Origin: JADCCX01 sp031431475
GTDB taxonomy: Bacteria > Pseudomonadota > Alphaproteobacteria > Rhizobiales > Beijerinckiaceae
Direction of reading: 5' to 3'
Length of the DNA stretch: 64,000 nucleotides
Assembly (NCBI GenBank): GCA_031431475.1
Contig: JANPDL010000024.1
Location: 86,047 to 150,046, forward strand
Position numbers and translations under genes: made by a program. Each line of letters begins with the position of its first letter. Within the stretch, counting starts at the first letter, position 1. Below the pieces are notes generated by a model, which was not told the DNA's origin, searched no databases, and was given only the letters and a program-made list of their open reading frames with translations. Shown here in pieces: positions 35,421 through 43,715 of the stretch.

Positions 35421-36621
35421 GACGGTTCCTTCCGGTGATGGCCTGGCGGGTAAAGGTGTGGAGCATGGCAGTTGGCGCGCGCCGCGCAAGGCGGACGTGC
35501 TGATCGTTGGCGGCGGGCTTTCCGGCGCTGTGGTCGCGCTTCAGTTGGCGAAGGCTGGCGTGGCCCCGCTGGTGATCGAGCGGTTTGATCTCAACACGCA
35601 AGCCTCCGGTGCCAATTCCGGCTCCATCCATGCGCAGATTCCGAATGAGCCCTTCACCACATATGGCGAAGGCTGGACGTTGAATTTCGCGCCGACCGTG
35701 AAGCTGATGCTCGCTTCCGTTGTGCTCTGGAAGCGGATGAGCGACGAGGTCGGTATTGATCTCGAGGTCGATACCCCGGGCGGACTCGTAGTTGCCTTCA
35801 ACGAATCCGATATGCGTGGCCTGAGGCGCAAAGCGCAGATCGAGCAGTCGCAGGGACTTGCGAGTGAAGAGTTGTCTCGCGCCGACCTCGGCCACACCGC
35901 ACCCTACGTCACGCATCGCGCCATCGGCGGTATTCGTTATCCCGATGAGGGAAAGGCCAACCCGCTGATTGCAGCGCCCGCGATCATGTGCGCGGCCCAG
36001 CGGCTTGGTGCTGAGGTGCTGACGCATACTGCGTTGACTGGCCTGTCGCGGCGGGCCGAAGGTGGCTTCGACGTCATGACGACCCGCGGACCTGTTCACG
36101 CGACCCTCGTCGTCAATTGCGCCGGCGCAGAGGCGGGGACCATCGCCCGGATGGTGGGGCTTGATCTGCCGATCGAGGCCTTCCCGATCCAGACCAGCGT
36201 CACTGAGCCGACAGAGCCGCTGGTGCGCCATCTCCTCTACGCGGCAGGCGAGAAGCTCTCGGTAAAACAGAACCGCAAGGGCAGCATCCTCATCGGTGGC
36301 GGCTGGGACGCCCGGCTGGATATTGCCGGTCGCCCGGTGGCGGACATGCGCTCGCTCGTCGGCAACATGAAGGTAGCGGTCGATGTCGTACCCGGTCTCG
36401 CGAATGTGAAGTTGCTGCGCACCTGGGCCGCCATCGTCAACGGTACCGCGGATTGGAAACCACTGCTGGGAGAAGCTCCGCGCGCACCGGGATTCTTCCT
36501 GTGCTTTTTCCCCTGGATGGGGTTCTCGGCCGGACCGGTCGTCGGCCGCGCCATCGCGGACCTCGTACTTGGCCGTGAGCCGGAGGTCGATCTCGGCCCG
36601 TTCCTGATCGGGAACCGTTAA
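35419..36621 (+). CDS. FAD-dependent amine oxidase of the DAO family
   Basis: About 400 residues. The FAD-binding motif ADVLIVGGGLSGAVVALQLAKAGVAPLVIER is followed by ASGANSGSIHAQI, and the C-terminus has the FAD-pyrophosphate segment GSILIGGGWDAR and FFLCFFPWMGFSAGPVVGRAIADLVLG. It resembles glycine/sarcosine oxidase-type and HcnC-like flavoproteins and is paralogous to the DAO gene at 44.5-45.7 kb. The start is uncertain: the ATG at 35419 overlaps the divergent start, an upstream ATG lies at 35392, and a GTG at 35458 is preceded by GGCGGGTAAAGG. Likely oxidises an amine or imino-acid substrate. Confidence 0.85.
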   Translation: MTVPSGDGLAGKGVEHGSWRAPRKADVLIVGGGLSGAVVALQLAKAGVAPLVIERFDLNTQASGANSGSIHAQIPNEPFTTYGEGWTLNFAPTVKLMLASVVLWKRMSDEVGIDLEVDTPGGLVVAFNESDMRGLRRKAQIEQSQGLASEELSRADLGHTAPYVTHRAIGGIRYPDEGKANPLIAAPAIMCAAQRLGAEVLTHTALTGLSRRAEGGFDVMTTRGPVHATLVVNCAGAEAGTIARMVGLDLPIEAFPIQTSVTEPTEPLVRHLLYAAGEKLSVKQNRKGSILIGGGWDARLDIAGRPVADMRSLVGNMKVAVDVVPGLANVKLLRTWAAIVNGTADWKPLLGEAPRAPGFFLCFFPWMGFSAGPVVGRAIADLVLGREPEVDLGPFLIGNR

Positions 36622-36629
36622 AGCCGGCA

Positions 36630-37379
36630 TCACAGGCTCGCCTCCAGCCGCGTGTTCATGACGAGCTCGGAGATCGTTGCCGTATTCGGCAACAGCAGCA
36701 ACAGCGCCACCATCTCTGCCACGGTCTCGGGCTTCAGCCGTCCAGCTGACGGCGTTGCGGCCGGCAGACCTGCGATGAGGTCGGTTTCGATAGCGCCCGG
36801 ACACAGTGCCGTCACGCGCACGCCGTCCTGCCAGCTCTCAAACTTCGCGGCATGGCTCAGCGCCAGCAGCGCGTGCTTGGACATTGCGTAGCCAAGCGGT
36901 GCGCCCTCCCGGTAGCGCTTGGCATCGGTCGAGGCAATGTTGACGATGCGGCCGTGGCCGGCTTTCCTGAGATGGGGCAGCGCGGCGCGGATGAGCCGGA
37001 ACGGTGCCTTCACATTGACCGTCAGCATGGCGTCAAGGGCGGCCTCGTCCGCATCCGAGAATCCGAAAGGCTTGAGCACGCCAGCGTTGTTGATGAGGAC
37101 ATCGAGCCGTCCATGCAGCTCGAGCGCGGCGTCGACAAGCATGTCGCCAGCGCGAGGATCGGTGGCATCGAAGCGATGCACAGAGCAATGCTTGGTATCG
37201 AGCTTCAGCGTCGCGATTGTTCTGGCCGGATCTCGCACGCCCAGCGCCAGCGTGAAGCCTTCAGACAAAAGTCGCCTGGCGATGGCTGCGCCCAGCCCAC
37301 GCGACGCTCCGGTCAACAGAACGACCCGACCCTTCGCGGGCAAGAGGGTCGTTTTCACCGTGATCACGCCATCCACCAT
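36630..37379 (-). CDS. short-chain dehydrogenase/reductase
   Basis: A 249-residue SDR with TGASRGLGAAIA, the structural NNAG (VLINNAGV), the Ser in VNIASTDAK and YAMSK at the active site. The first strand is preceded by about 18 extra residues, so translation may start slightly later. It is the last gene of the seven-gene minus-strand operon that begins with the sugar-type binding protein at 43330 and abuts the upstream SDR with no gap (ends at its start base 37379). Probably oxidises a hydroxylated intermediate. Confidence 0.88.
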   Translation of the reverse strand: MVDGVITVKTTLLPAKGRVVLLTGASRGLGAAIARRLLSEGFTLALGVRDPARTIATLKLDTKHCSVHRFDATDPRAGDMLVDAALELHGRLDVLINNAGVLKPFGFSDADEAALDAMLTVNVKAPFRLIRAALPHLRKAGHGRIVNIASTDAKRYREGAPLGYAMSKHALLALSHAAKFESWQDGVRVTALCPGAIETDLIAGLPAATPSAGRLKPETVAEMVALLLLLPNTATISELVMNTRLEASL

Positions 37380-38161
37380 CAGAACAGTCCCTGATGGACG
37401 CCACCATCATTGACGATGTTCTGGCCCGTCATGAAGCCTGCCTGCGCGCTGCAGAGGAAGGCGACAAGATCGCCACATTCCTTGGGATCTGCGAGGCGGC
37501 CGGCGGGGCAGCCCTTCAGCCGGTCCTCCTTGATCGCCTCATAGGTCGTTTCCAGCCGCTTGGCGTGACCATGCCAGTTGGTGTGCAACGCATCGGTATC
37601 GAACAGACCGGGGCAGATGCTGTTCACGGTAACATTGTGCGGTATCAACTCGCGGGCGATGGACGCGATCGCGCCGGACAGCGCCAACCGTGCCGAGTGG
37701 GATTGCGAAAATCCAACTTGCGGAAACTTGATGAAGCTCACCGACATGGAGACGACGCGCCCAAACTTGCGCTCGCACATTCCTGGCGTCAGCCGGCGGA
37801 TGAGGTCCATGGAGGCGAAGAAGTGATCATCCCACCACTTCAGCCAGACATCCCGATCGGATGTCCGGAAGTCGATTGGAATCTGCCTCACGCCAGGGTT
37901 GCAGACAAGAATGTCAGGTGTCGGGCAGGCCGCGATGATGGCCTCACGTCCCTCGGGCAGCGTAACATCGGCGGCGACGGTTTGAACCGTCACGCCGGTC
38001 GCCTTGCGAATATCCGCAGCGGCATCCTTCAGCGTTTCTGCTGTTCGTGCCGCCAGCGTCACGTTCACACCGGCTTCCGCCAGGGAAAGGGCGCAGGCCC
38101 GGCCTAGCCCGCGGCTTGCCGCCGTGACCAATGCGCTCCGCCCACGAATGCCAAGATCCAT
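37379..38161 (-). CDS. SDR-fold protein with degenerate catalytic residues
   Basis: A 260-residue SDR of the FabG-like subgroup. The cofactor motif TAASRGLGRACAL is present. However, the segment that normally holds S...YxxxK reads SMSVSFIKFPQVGFSQSHSARLALSGA, where the Tyr is replaced (SQSHSAR) and the Lys is Arg. This pattern occurs in a known divergent subfamily whose activity is uncertain. NPGV replaces NNAG. I chose the ATG at 38161, seven bases after an AGGAG site, over a TTG at 38176. It overlaps the aldolase gene region upstream closely (11-base gap) in the sugar-importer operon. Confidence 0.86.
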   Translation of the reverse strand: MDLGIRGRSALVTAASRGLGRACALSLAEAGVNVTLAARTAETLKDAAADIRKATGVTVQTVAADVTLPEGREAIIAACPTPDILVCNPGVRQIPIDFRTSDRDVWLKWWDDHFFASMDLIRRLTPGMCERKFGRVVSMSVSFIKFPQVGFSQSHSARLALSGAIASIARELIPHNVTVNSICPGLFDTDALHTNWHGHAKRLETTYEAIKEDRLKGCPAGRLADPKECGDLVAFLCSAQAGFMTGQNIVNDGGVHQGLF

Positions 38162-38172
38162 TCCCATTCTCC

Positions 38173-39081
38173 TCAAGCGGCCATGACGCCGAGATCGGCC
38201 ATGCCGCGCCGAAGTCCAACAAGCGCTTCACCGGCAAGCGCCTGCAGCGGAGGCCGCGGTCGGCCACCGCCGGGGAAACCCTGCATGTCCATCGCAGCCT
38301 TGGTGGCCGGGTAAAGCGTGCGCCCGCCGCTGATGAAGAGATCGGTCATGCGCCGCCCCGTCTCCTGCAGGGCTTCCGCCTCGCGCATCCGCCCTTTGGC
38401 GGTTGCGTGGTAAATATCGAGGCAGCCGCTCCAGACGTTGGGGAAACAATCGACGGTTCCGTCGGCACCCAGCGCCACCGCCGGAACGCCAAAGACAGAA
38501 GATGGACCGCAGAATACACGCAGCCGGTCTTTCACCGCAATCATCGTGGCGTAGAAGTTGTTCCAGTCGCCGGAACTCTCCTTGATGGCAACCACCATGT
38601 TAAGATCGGCCAGTCTATCTGCCAACGTGGGCGAGACAGCGTTTACCGCATTTCCGGGTATATTGTAGACCATCATCGGGAGATCGATGGCGGCATTGAC
38701 CGTTTCATAATGCGCGGCGATCTCCTCATCCGACAGCTTCACGAAGTAGGGCGGCAGGACGAGGATGCCGTCCGCTCCCGCGGCCTTGGCGGCCTTCGCC
38801 AGTTCTATTGTGTCCGCAGCGCCCACGCAGCCTGTGCCGACGATGACTGTGCCGCGACCGGCCATGCCTTTTACTGCACTGGCATAGAGTGCCTTGCGCT
38901 CATCGAAACTCAGGCTCCAGAATTCCCCGGTGCAGCCACAGGCGACGACGCCCGTGGCACCGGCATCCATGAGGCGGCCGATATTGGCACGGAAACCCGC
39001 CGCATCAACCTTTCCGGATGCGTCGAACGGGGTTGTAACCGCCGGCATTGGGCCTGACCAATTGATGCTGTTCTTGTCCAT
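38173..39081 (-). CDS. DHDPS/N-acetylneuraminate lyase-family aldolase
   Basis: A 302-residue class I aldolase, the second in this window. It carries GCTGEFWSLSFDER as the carboxylate-binding loop (Cys in place of the usual Thr), the Tyr in MMVYNIPG and the Schiff-base Lys in VVAIKESSGD. It is only distantly similar to the aldolase at 33.6-34.5 kb. It follows the sugar-type ABC importer genes with a 16-base gap, implying that it cleaves or dehydrates a product of the imported compound. Confidence 0.9.
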   Translation of the reverse strand: MDKNSINWSGPMPAVTTPFDASGKVDAAGFRANIGRLMDAGATGVVACGCTGEFWSLSFDERKALYASAVKGMAGRGTVIVGTGCVGAADTIELAKAAKAAGADGILVLPPYFVKLSDEEIAAHYETVNAAIDLPMMVYNIPGNAVNAVSPTLADRLADLNMVVAIKESSGDWNNFYATMIAVKDRLRVFCGPSSVFGVPAVALGADGTVDCFPNVWSGCLDIYHATAKGRMREAEALQETGRRMTDLFISGGRTLYPATKAAMDMQGFPGGGRPRPPLQALAGEALVGLRRGMADLGVMAA

Positions 39082-39097
39082 GGCAGTCTCCTCGGTC

Positions 39098-40162
39098 TCA
39101 GTTCATGCTCGCGGATGGAAAAGTGGCGTCGAGGCGCTTTCCGGTTCCAGCATCGAAGCAATGAAGCCTGTCGTGGCGCACGTCGAATGAAATCGTTTCG
39201 CCAGGCGCCACATCTGTGTCCGGACGGGCGCGTGCGATCAGTGGGTCGGTGCCGGCGTCCATGATGATCAGCGTTTCGTGGCCGGCCGGCTCCAGCACCC
39301 TTACAGTCGCCCGATGCGGGCCCTTGCCAAGCGTGAGATCCTCGGGACGCACGCCCACCATGACGTCGCCATTCGCACCGCTGACCGGTAGCTCCAGCGC
39401 GGGATGTCGGAAACGACCGCCGTCCACCCTACCGCAGAACAGGTTCATTGCCGGAGCGCCGATGAAGCCCGCGACGAACAGATTGGCCGGGCGGTCGTAG
39501 ACATCCTTGGGACTGCCGATCTGCTGCAGCACACCCTCATGCATGACCGCAATACGGTTGGACATCGTCATGGCTTCCAACTGGTCATGTGTGACGTAGA
39601 TGAACGTCCGGCCCAGCCTTCTGTGCAACTCTATGAGTTCCGCCCGCATGTGGGCGCGGAGCTTTGCGTCAAGATTAGACAGCGGCTCGTCAAGCAGGAA
39701 GACCTTGGGATCGCGGACAAGAGCGCGCCCCAGCGCTACACGCTGCTGCTGTCCTCCGGATAGCTGCCGCGGTTTACGGGCAAGAAGTTCCGTCAGGTGC
39801 AGGGTCTCCGCCGCTTGCCTGACGCGCTGCTCGCGTTCCGGCCTCGCCATGCCGCGCTTCTTGAGCGGATAGGCGATGTTCTCGCCTACTGTCATGTGCG
39901 GATAGAGCGCATAACTCTGAAACACCATGGCGATATCACGCGCACCGGGTGCCACATCGTTCACCACGCGTCCGCCGATACTGATTTCACCCGATGTGAG
40001 CGACTCAAGTCCTGCCAGCATTCTCAGTGTCGTTGTTTTGCCACAGCCGGACGGACCAAGCAGGCTTAGGAACTCTCCTTCCGCAATGTCGAGGTCCAGC
40101 GATTGCACCGCGACCGATGTCGCGAATGCTTTCCTGACCTGCCTGAAGGTGACGCCTGCCAT
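39098..40162 (-). CDS. sugar-type ABC importer ATPase (MalK/UgpC-like)
   Basis: A 354-residue ATPase. Walker A is GPSGCGKTTTLRML, Q-loop VFQSYALYPHMTV, signature LSGGQQQRVALGRALV, Walker B VFLLDEPLSNLD and switch His YVTHDQLEAM. The C-terminal TOBE/regulatory domain (VMVGVRPEDLTLG) identifies the CUT1 group that serves sugars, polyols and glycerol phosphate. I chose the ATG at 40162 (MAGVTFRQV) over an upstream in-frame start that is a shadow of the permease gene. Part of the importer operon with both permeases upstream. Confidence 0.93.
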   Translation of the reverse strand: MAGVTFRQVRKAFATSVAVQSLDLDIAEGEFLSLLGPSGCGKTTTLRMLAGLESLTSGEISIGGRVVNDVAPGARDIAMVFQSYALYPHMTVGENIAYPLKKRGMARPEREQRVRQAAETLHLTELLARKPRQLSGGQQQRVALGRALVRDPKVFLLDEPLSNLDAKLRAHMRAELIELHRRLGRTFIYVTHDQLEAMTMSNRIAVMHEGVLQQIGSPKDVYDRPANLFVAGFIGAPAMNLFCGRVDGGRFRHPALELPVSGANGDVMVGVRPEDLTLGKGPHRATVRVLEPAGHETLIIMDAGTDPLIARARPDTDVAPGETISFDVRHDRLHCFDAGTGKRLDATFPSASMN

Positions 40163-40167
40163 GAAAC

Positions 40168-40998
40168 TCAACCCTTCACGCCACCCGCGCCGAAACCGCG
40201 GGTGAGATACTTCTGGAGGAAGGCGAAAATGACGATCAGCGGCAGCGACATCATCACGGCAGCCGCCATCAGCAGCGACCATTCGATGTTGAAGGCGGAG
40301 ACGAGCATGTTCATGACGCCTGTTGTCAGCGGGCGAGACGCATCAGTGTTCACCAGTACGAGGGCGAAGAGATACTCGTTCCACGAGAGGATGAACGTGA
40401 ATAGCGCGGTCGAGATGATGCCAGGCAACGCCTGCGGCAGGATCACGTCCACAAAGGCCTCCATACGGCTCGCACCGTCAATCAAAGCGGCGGCTTCAAG
40501 GTCGTCGGGTATCCCCTGCATGAAGGAACGCAGCAGCCAGAGAGCATAGGGCAAGGCGAAGGTCGTATAGGCGATGACGAGGGAAAGCAGCGAGTTAGCG
40601 ACACCGATCTTCACCATCATGAGGTAGAGCGGCAGCACCAGCACGACGGAGGGCAGCAGGTAGGTGAAAAGCACCAACTGGGCGAGGCGTTCGCGTCCGG
40701 GATACTTGAACCGTACCAGCGAATGGGCCCCCAGTGTCGCCACCACAATCACAAGCGCAGTCGTCGAGAAACCAAGAATCAGGGACTTGCGCATGTAGGT
40801 GAGGAATGGAGTCTCGACGAGCAGGCGGTGATAATGCTCGAAGGTGATGGACTCCGGCAGGAAGGTGGGTGGATTGCGGAAGAGCTCGAACTGAGGTTTC
40901 ACCGAGGTGAGCACCATCCAGATCAGCGGAAATGCAACGACCAGGACGACACACCAGGCGAAAAGGTTGAAGGCGATGCGGCGAAGAGCGCTGTTCAT
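40168..40998 (-). CDS. sugar-type ABC importer permease (MalG/UgpE-like)
   Basis: A 276-residue permease. It has six hydrophobic helices and the EAA loop EAAALIDGASRMEAFVDVILPQALPGI, the hallmark of CUT1 MalG-type subunits, followed by FILSWNEYLFALVL. The ATG at 40998 overlaps the stop of the upstream permease gene by four bases; the longer open frame is a shadow. Forms the transmembrane channel with the MalF-like subunit. Confidence 0.93.
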   Translation of the reverse strand: MNSALRRIAFNLFAWCVVLVVAFPLIWMVLTSVKPQFELFRNPPTFLPESITFEHYHRLLVETPFLTYMRKSLILGFSTTALVIVVATLGAHSLVRFKYPGRERLAQLVLFTYLLPSVVLVLPLYLMMVKIGVANSLLSLVIAYTTFALPYALWLLRSFMQGIPDDLEAAALIDGASRMEAFVDVILPQALPGIISTALFTFILSWNEYLFALVLVNTDASRPLTTGVMNMLVSAFNIEWSLLMAAAVMMSLPLIVIFAFLQKYLTRGFGAGGVKG

Positions 40999-41894
40999 GC
41001 GCGCTCCTCCATGCTGCTGGACCGCCAGAGATAGACCGTCATGAAGACGAGCATGACCAGCATCATTGTGACAGCGATGGCTGAGGCCATGCCCATGCTG
41101 TTCTGGCCGAACGCCTCGGCATAGACCATCAACGGCAACGTTTGCGTCGATGTCACGGGGCCACCGCCTGTCAGCAGGTAGATCAGGTCGAACTCCTTGA
41201 AGTCCCAGATGGCGCGCAGCAGGACCACCACGATCAGCACATCGCGCAACTGGGGCAGCGTGACGTCGAAGAAGCGGGCGACAGGACCCGCCCCGTCGAT
41301 CTTGGCTGCTTCGTAAAGCGCGTCCGGAATGCTCTGAAGCCGCGCCAACACGGCAATGACCACGAAGGGAAAGTACTTCCACGCGCCAACCAGGACAATG
41401 CTGACCATGGCGTTCGGCATGGAGCCCAGCCAATCCATTGGCCTGCTGATTAGGCCAGACATGATCATAGCATGGTTGAGGATGCCGTAGAGATCATTGA
41501 ACAGCCAGCGCCAGACAAGGACGGCCACAACTGTGGAAACGAAGTAGGGGAAAAGTATCAGACTGCGGGCAAGCGAGCGGAAAACCATGTTCTGGTGCAG
41601 CATCAGCGCTGCCAGCACGCCAAAGATGATCTGGAGGGCAAGCGTCAGGACCGTCCATGTCAGAGTGACGCGCAACGCCTTCCAGAATTCGCCGGAAGCG
41701 AGGAGCTGTGTGTAGTTCGAAAGGCCGACGAAACCGCCCTGCAGCGTCGGGGTAAAGATCTTGAACAGGCTGAGGTAGATTGCCGTGATGAGCGGGTAGA
41801 CGATCACGGCCAGGAAAACGAGCACGGTCGGCGCGACGAGCGCTACGCCAAGAAGAGCGTAACGTTGATCCAGGCGGGATTTGGCATGAGGCAT
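40995..41894 (-). CDS. sugar-type ABC importer permease (MalF/UgpA-like)
   Basis: A 299-residue permease starting MPHAKSRLDQRYALLGVALVAPTVLVFLAVIVYPLI, with six helices and the EAA loop EAAKIDGAGPVARFFDVTLPQLRDVLIVVV plus FDLIYLLTGGGPVTSTQTLPLMVY, both typical of UgpA/MalF-type subunits. The ATG at 41894 was chosen; an open frame extending to 42848 is a shadow of the binding-protein gene. A 92-base gap separates it from the binding-protein gene upstream. Confidence 0.93.
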   Translation of the reverse strand: MPHAKSRLDQRYALLGVALVAPTVLVFLAVIVYPLITAIYLSLFKIFTPTLQGGFVGLSNYTQLLASGEFWKALRVTLTWTVLTLALQIIFGVLAALMLHQNMVFRSLARSLILFPYFVSTVVAVLVWRWLFNDLYGILNHAMIMSGLISRPMDWLGSMPNAMVSIVLVGAWKYFPFVVIAVLARLQSIPDALYEAAKIDGAGPVARFFDVTLPQLRDVLIVVVLLRAIWDFKEFDLIYLLTGGGPVTSTQTLPLMVYAEAFGQNSMGMASAIAVTMMLVMLVFMTVYLWRSSSMEERA

Positions 41895-41986
41895 GGGAAT
41901 TTTTGTTTCGGGGCGGCGGCGGGTCTTTGGGTAGGCCGGGGCCAACCCCGGTCCTTCCGTTGTCAACTCACCCCTGGGATAGCGTG

Positions 41987-43330
41987 TCAGCTCTTCATGA
42001 TCTGGTCGAGGCGCTTGGCAGTGTCTGAGATTATGGCGGCCATCGGCTCGTTGTTCTGCACATAGCGCTGCACGGCTTCGGCGAAGACATGGCTTGCGAT
42101 GATCTGCCCAGCCTTGGTGTTCGGCTTGTGCTTCGGCGATTCCCAGCCGAGGTTGTGCCCGGCGGAGGATTGCTGCGCCATCACCTGCACCTCGGCGCGG
42201 TATTTGTTGATGATTGCGTTCTCCTGGTACTGCGGCATTTCGTAGACCGACTTCAGTACCGGCAGCACGTGGCCCGGAGCTGCGTGCAGCTGGCGGATGT
42301 AGCCGTCGGCGCGGAAGAGGTGGGCAGCGAACTTCTTGCTCGCGTCCATGTCCTTGGCGGCTTTGGGGATCATCACGGAGGGGAAGTCGTTGAAGGTCCA
42401 GTGCGGGATGTTCGCCGCCGCCGTTGGATAGGGCGCGCAGGTGATTGCGTCGGCGATCTTCGGGTTCTGCTGCTGCACATTGGCGAGCACGCGGCCGGTG
42501 TAGATGCCCGTTGCCGTCGCGCCCGAGACGAACGCGGTGAGGCTGTCGCCCCAGGAGTAGTTCGTCGCGCCCGGCGGGCAGACCTCGCGCATGGCCTTGT
42601 AGAACTCCAGCGCGTTTTTGAACTGGTCGCTCTCCACCGCCACCTGCAGGTCGGGCGTGAAGATCTGTCCGCCTGCACCGTGCACGAAGCAGATGAAGAT
42701 CAACGAGGTCATGGAGTTGCGTGCATAGGGCAGGGGGGCGCCGAAGATCGTTCCCTTCTGCATTTTCTGCGCGGCGGCGCGCAGCTCGTCCCACGTGCGC
42801 GGCGCGGCGGCGATGCCAGCCTCCTGCATCAGGTCCTTCCTGAGCCACATCATGTTGGCGGCGGAACCACCCATGCCCGTGCCGGCGAACTGTCCTGGCG
42901 TGATCTCGTAGATGCGGTTGGCACCGTCAAAATAGTTCTGCGGCCCGATCATGTTGATCACGTCGTTGAAAGGCTCGAGAAGGCCGTTCTGCCAGTAGCT
43001 GGAGACGGCGAAAGAGGGCAGGTGGGTGACCACATTCGGTACTTGGCCGGAGGCAAAGGCGGCGGCCATCTGCGCTGGGTAACCCTCGTCGGAACTTGCC
43101 TCGAACGCAATCTTGATGCTGGGATTCGCCTCCTCGAAGGTCTTAATCTGGAACATGTAGGCTTCACGCTGTGCAGGTGCGGCCTGCGGCGACCACCAGC
43201 GCAAGGTGGTTTGCCCCTGCGCGTTGGCATGCACGAATGGCGCGGCCACCAGCGCTGCTCCGCCGCCAGCCACGAAGGCGCGGCGTGTTGCCCCTGAACC
43301 GAACATGGTACGATGAATGATCTTGGTCAT
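41987..43330 (-). CDS. sugar-type ABC importer substrate-binding protein (SBP_bac_1), Tat-exported
   Basis: A 447-residue extracellular solute-binding protein of family 1. The N-terminus carries a twin-arginine signal (TRRAF at residues 15-19 followed by a hydrophobic stretch ending HANAQ near residue 38), indicating export by Tat rather than Sec. The mature protein has TLRWWSPQAAPAQREAYMFQIKTFEEANPSIKIAFEASS and TWDELRAAAQKMQK. First gene of a seven-gene operon (SBP, two permeases, ATPase, aldolase, two SDRs) that is divergent from the IclR-type regulator. Confidence 0.92.
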   Translation of the reverse strand: MTKIIHRTMFGSGATRRAFVAGGGAALVAAPFVHANAQGQTTLRWWSPQAAPAQREAYMFQIKTFEEANPSIKIAFEASSDEGYPAQMAAAFASGQVPNVVTHLPSFAVSSYWQNGLLEPFNDVINMIGPQNYFDGANRIYEITPGQFAGTGMGGSAANMMWLRKDLMQEAGIAAAPRTWDELRAAAQKMQKGTIFGAPLPYARNSMTSLIFICFVHGAGGQIFTPDLQVAVESDQFKNALEFYKAMREVCPPGATNYSWGDSLTAFVSGATATGIYTGRVLANVQQQNPKIADAITCAPYPTAAANIPHWTFNDFPSVMIPKAAKDMDASKKFAAHLFRADGYIRQLHAAPGHVLPVLKSVYEMPQYQENAIINKYRAEVQVMAQQSSAGHNLGWESPKHKPNTKAGQIIASHVFAEAVQRYVQNNEPMAAIISDTAKRLDQIMKS

Positions 43331-43407
43331 GAGCTTTATCCTCCCGTCGTGGACGGCAAAGAATGCGAGCCAGACCTGCCGTCAGCTCGCATATGTCCTA
43401 TCCACAA

Positions 43408-43441
43408 TAGATAGTGTCGAACAGGAGTTCGGTTTCCGCAA
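43408..43441. promoter_or_regulatory. weak tandem operator candidate for sugar-importer operon
   Basis: Boxes TAGAT-AGTGT-CGAAC (43408-43422) and GTTCG-GTTTC-CGCAA (43427-43441) are 19 bases apart. As in the weak site at 22712, the inner half-sites match the consensus while the outer ones do not. Located about 80-110 bases upstream of the binding-protein start at 43330. Confidence 0.4.
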
Positions 43442-43561
43442 GCCCTATTGAAAGCCTTTTTCCCAATCGACGCATCAGCAGAAATTTCTTTGAAATTGAG
43501 AATTGCCAAATAATTTAGATACTTAACATCATCACTGGGTGGAATTCTATGCCGTCAGTGT

Positions 43562-43615
43562 GTTCGCGCTTGAAAATATTTTGTTCGCATATCGATATTT
43601 GTTCGCATTTCGGAG
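43562..43615. promoter_or_regulatory. IclR autoregulatory operator candidates (three GTTCG boxes)
   Basis: Three GTTCG half-sites in the same orientation at 43562, 43583 and 43601, reading GTTCG-CGCTT-GAAAA, GTTCG-CATAT-CGATA and GTTCG-CATTT-CGGAG. They are 21 and 18 bases apart, near the spacing of the strong tandem sites. They lie 100-150 bases upstream of the IclR-family gene, where an autoregulatory site is expected. Confidence 0.6.
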
Positions 43616-43715
43616 TCCTGCAGTATGATCCTATGCAAACGGAGATGACGATCCGCATGGACATCGGCAGGGAGGCTCGCCTATGCCTGCGGCATTGATT
43701 TAAGGTGTCGCCGCA

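Larger units (their letters stand above)
43331..43715. other. divergent regulatory region between sugar-importer operon and IclR gene
   Basis: A 385-base non-coding region, locally AT-rich (43470-43600), between divergently transcribed genes. It contains three GTTCG-type boxes near the IclR gene and a weaker pair (43408-43441) near the importer. Promoters for both directions should lie here, but no clear -35/-10 pair could be assigned by eye. Confidence 0.6.

Noticed and set aside
42089..43297. 402-residue plus-strand open frame opposite the sugar-type binding protein
   Set aside because: Shadow of a high-G+C gene; the minus-strand product is an obvious Tat-exported binding protein.
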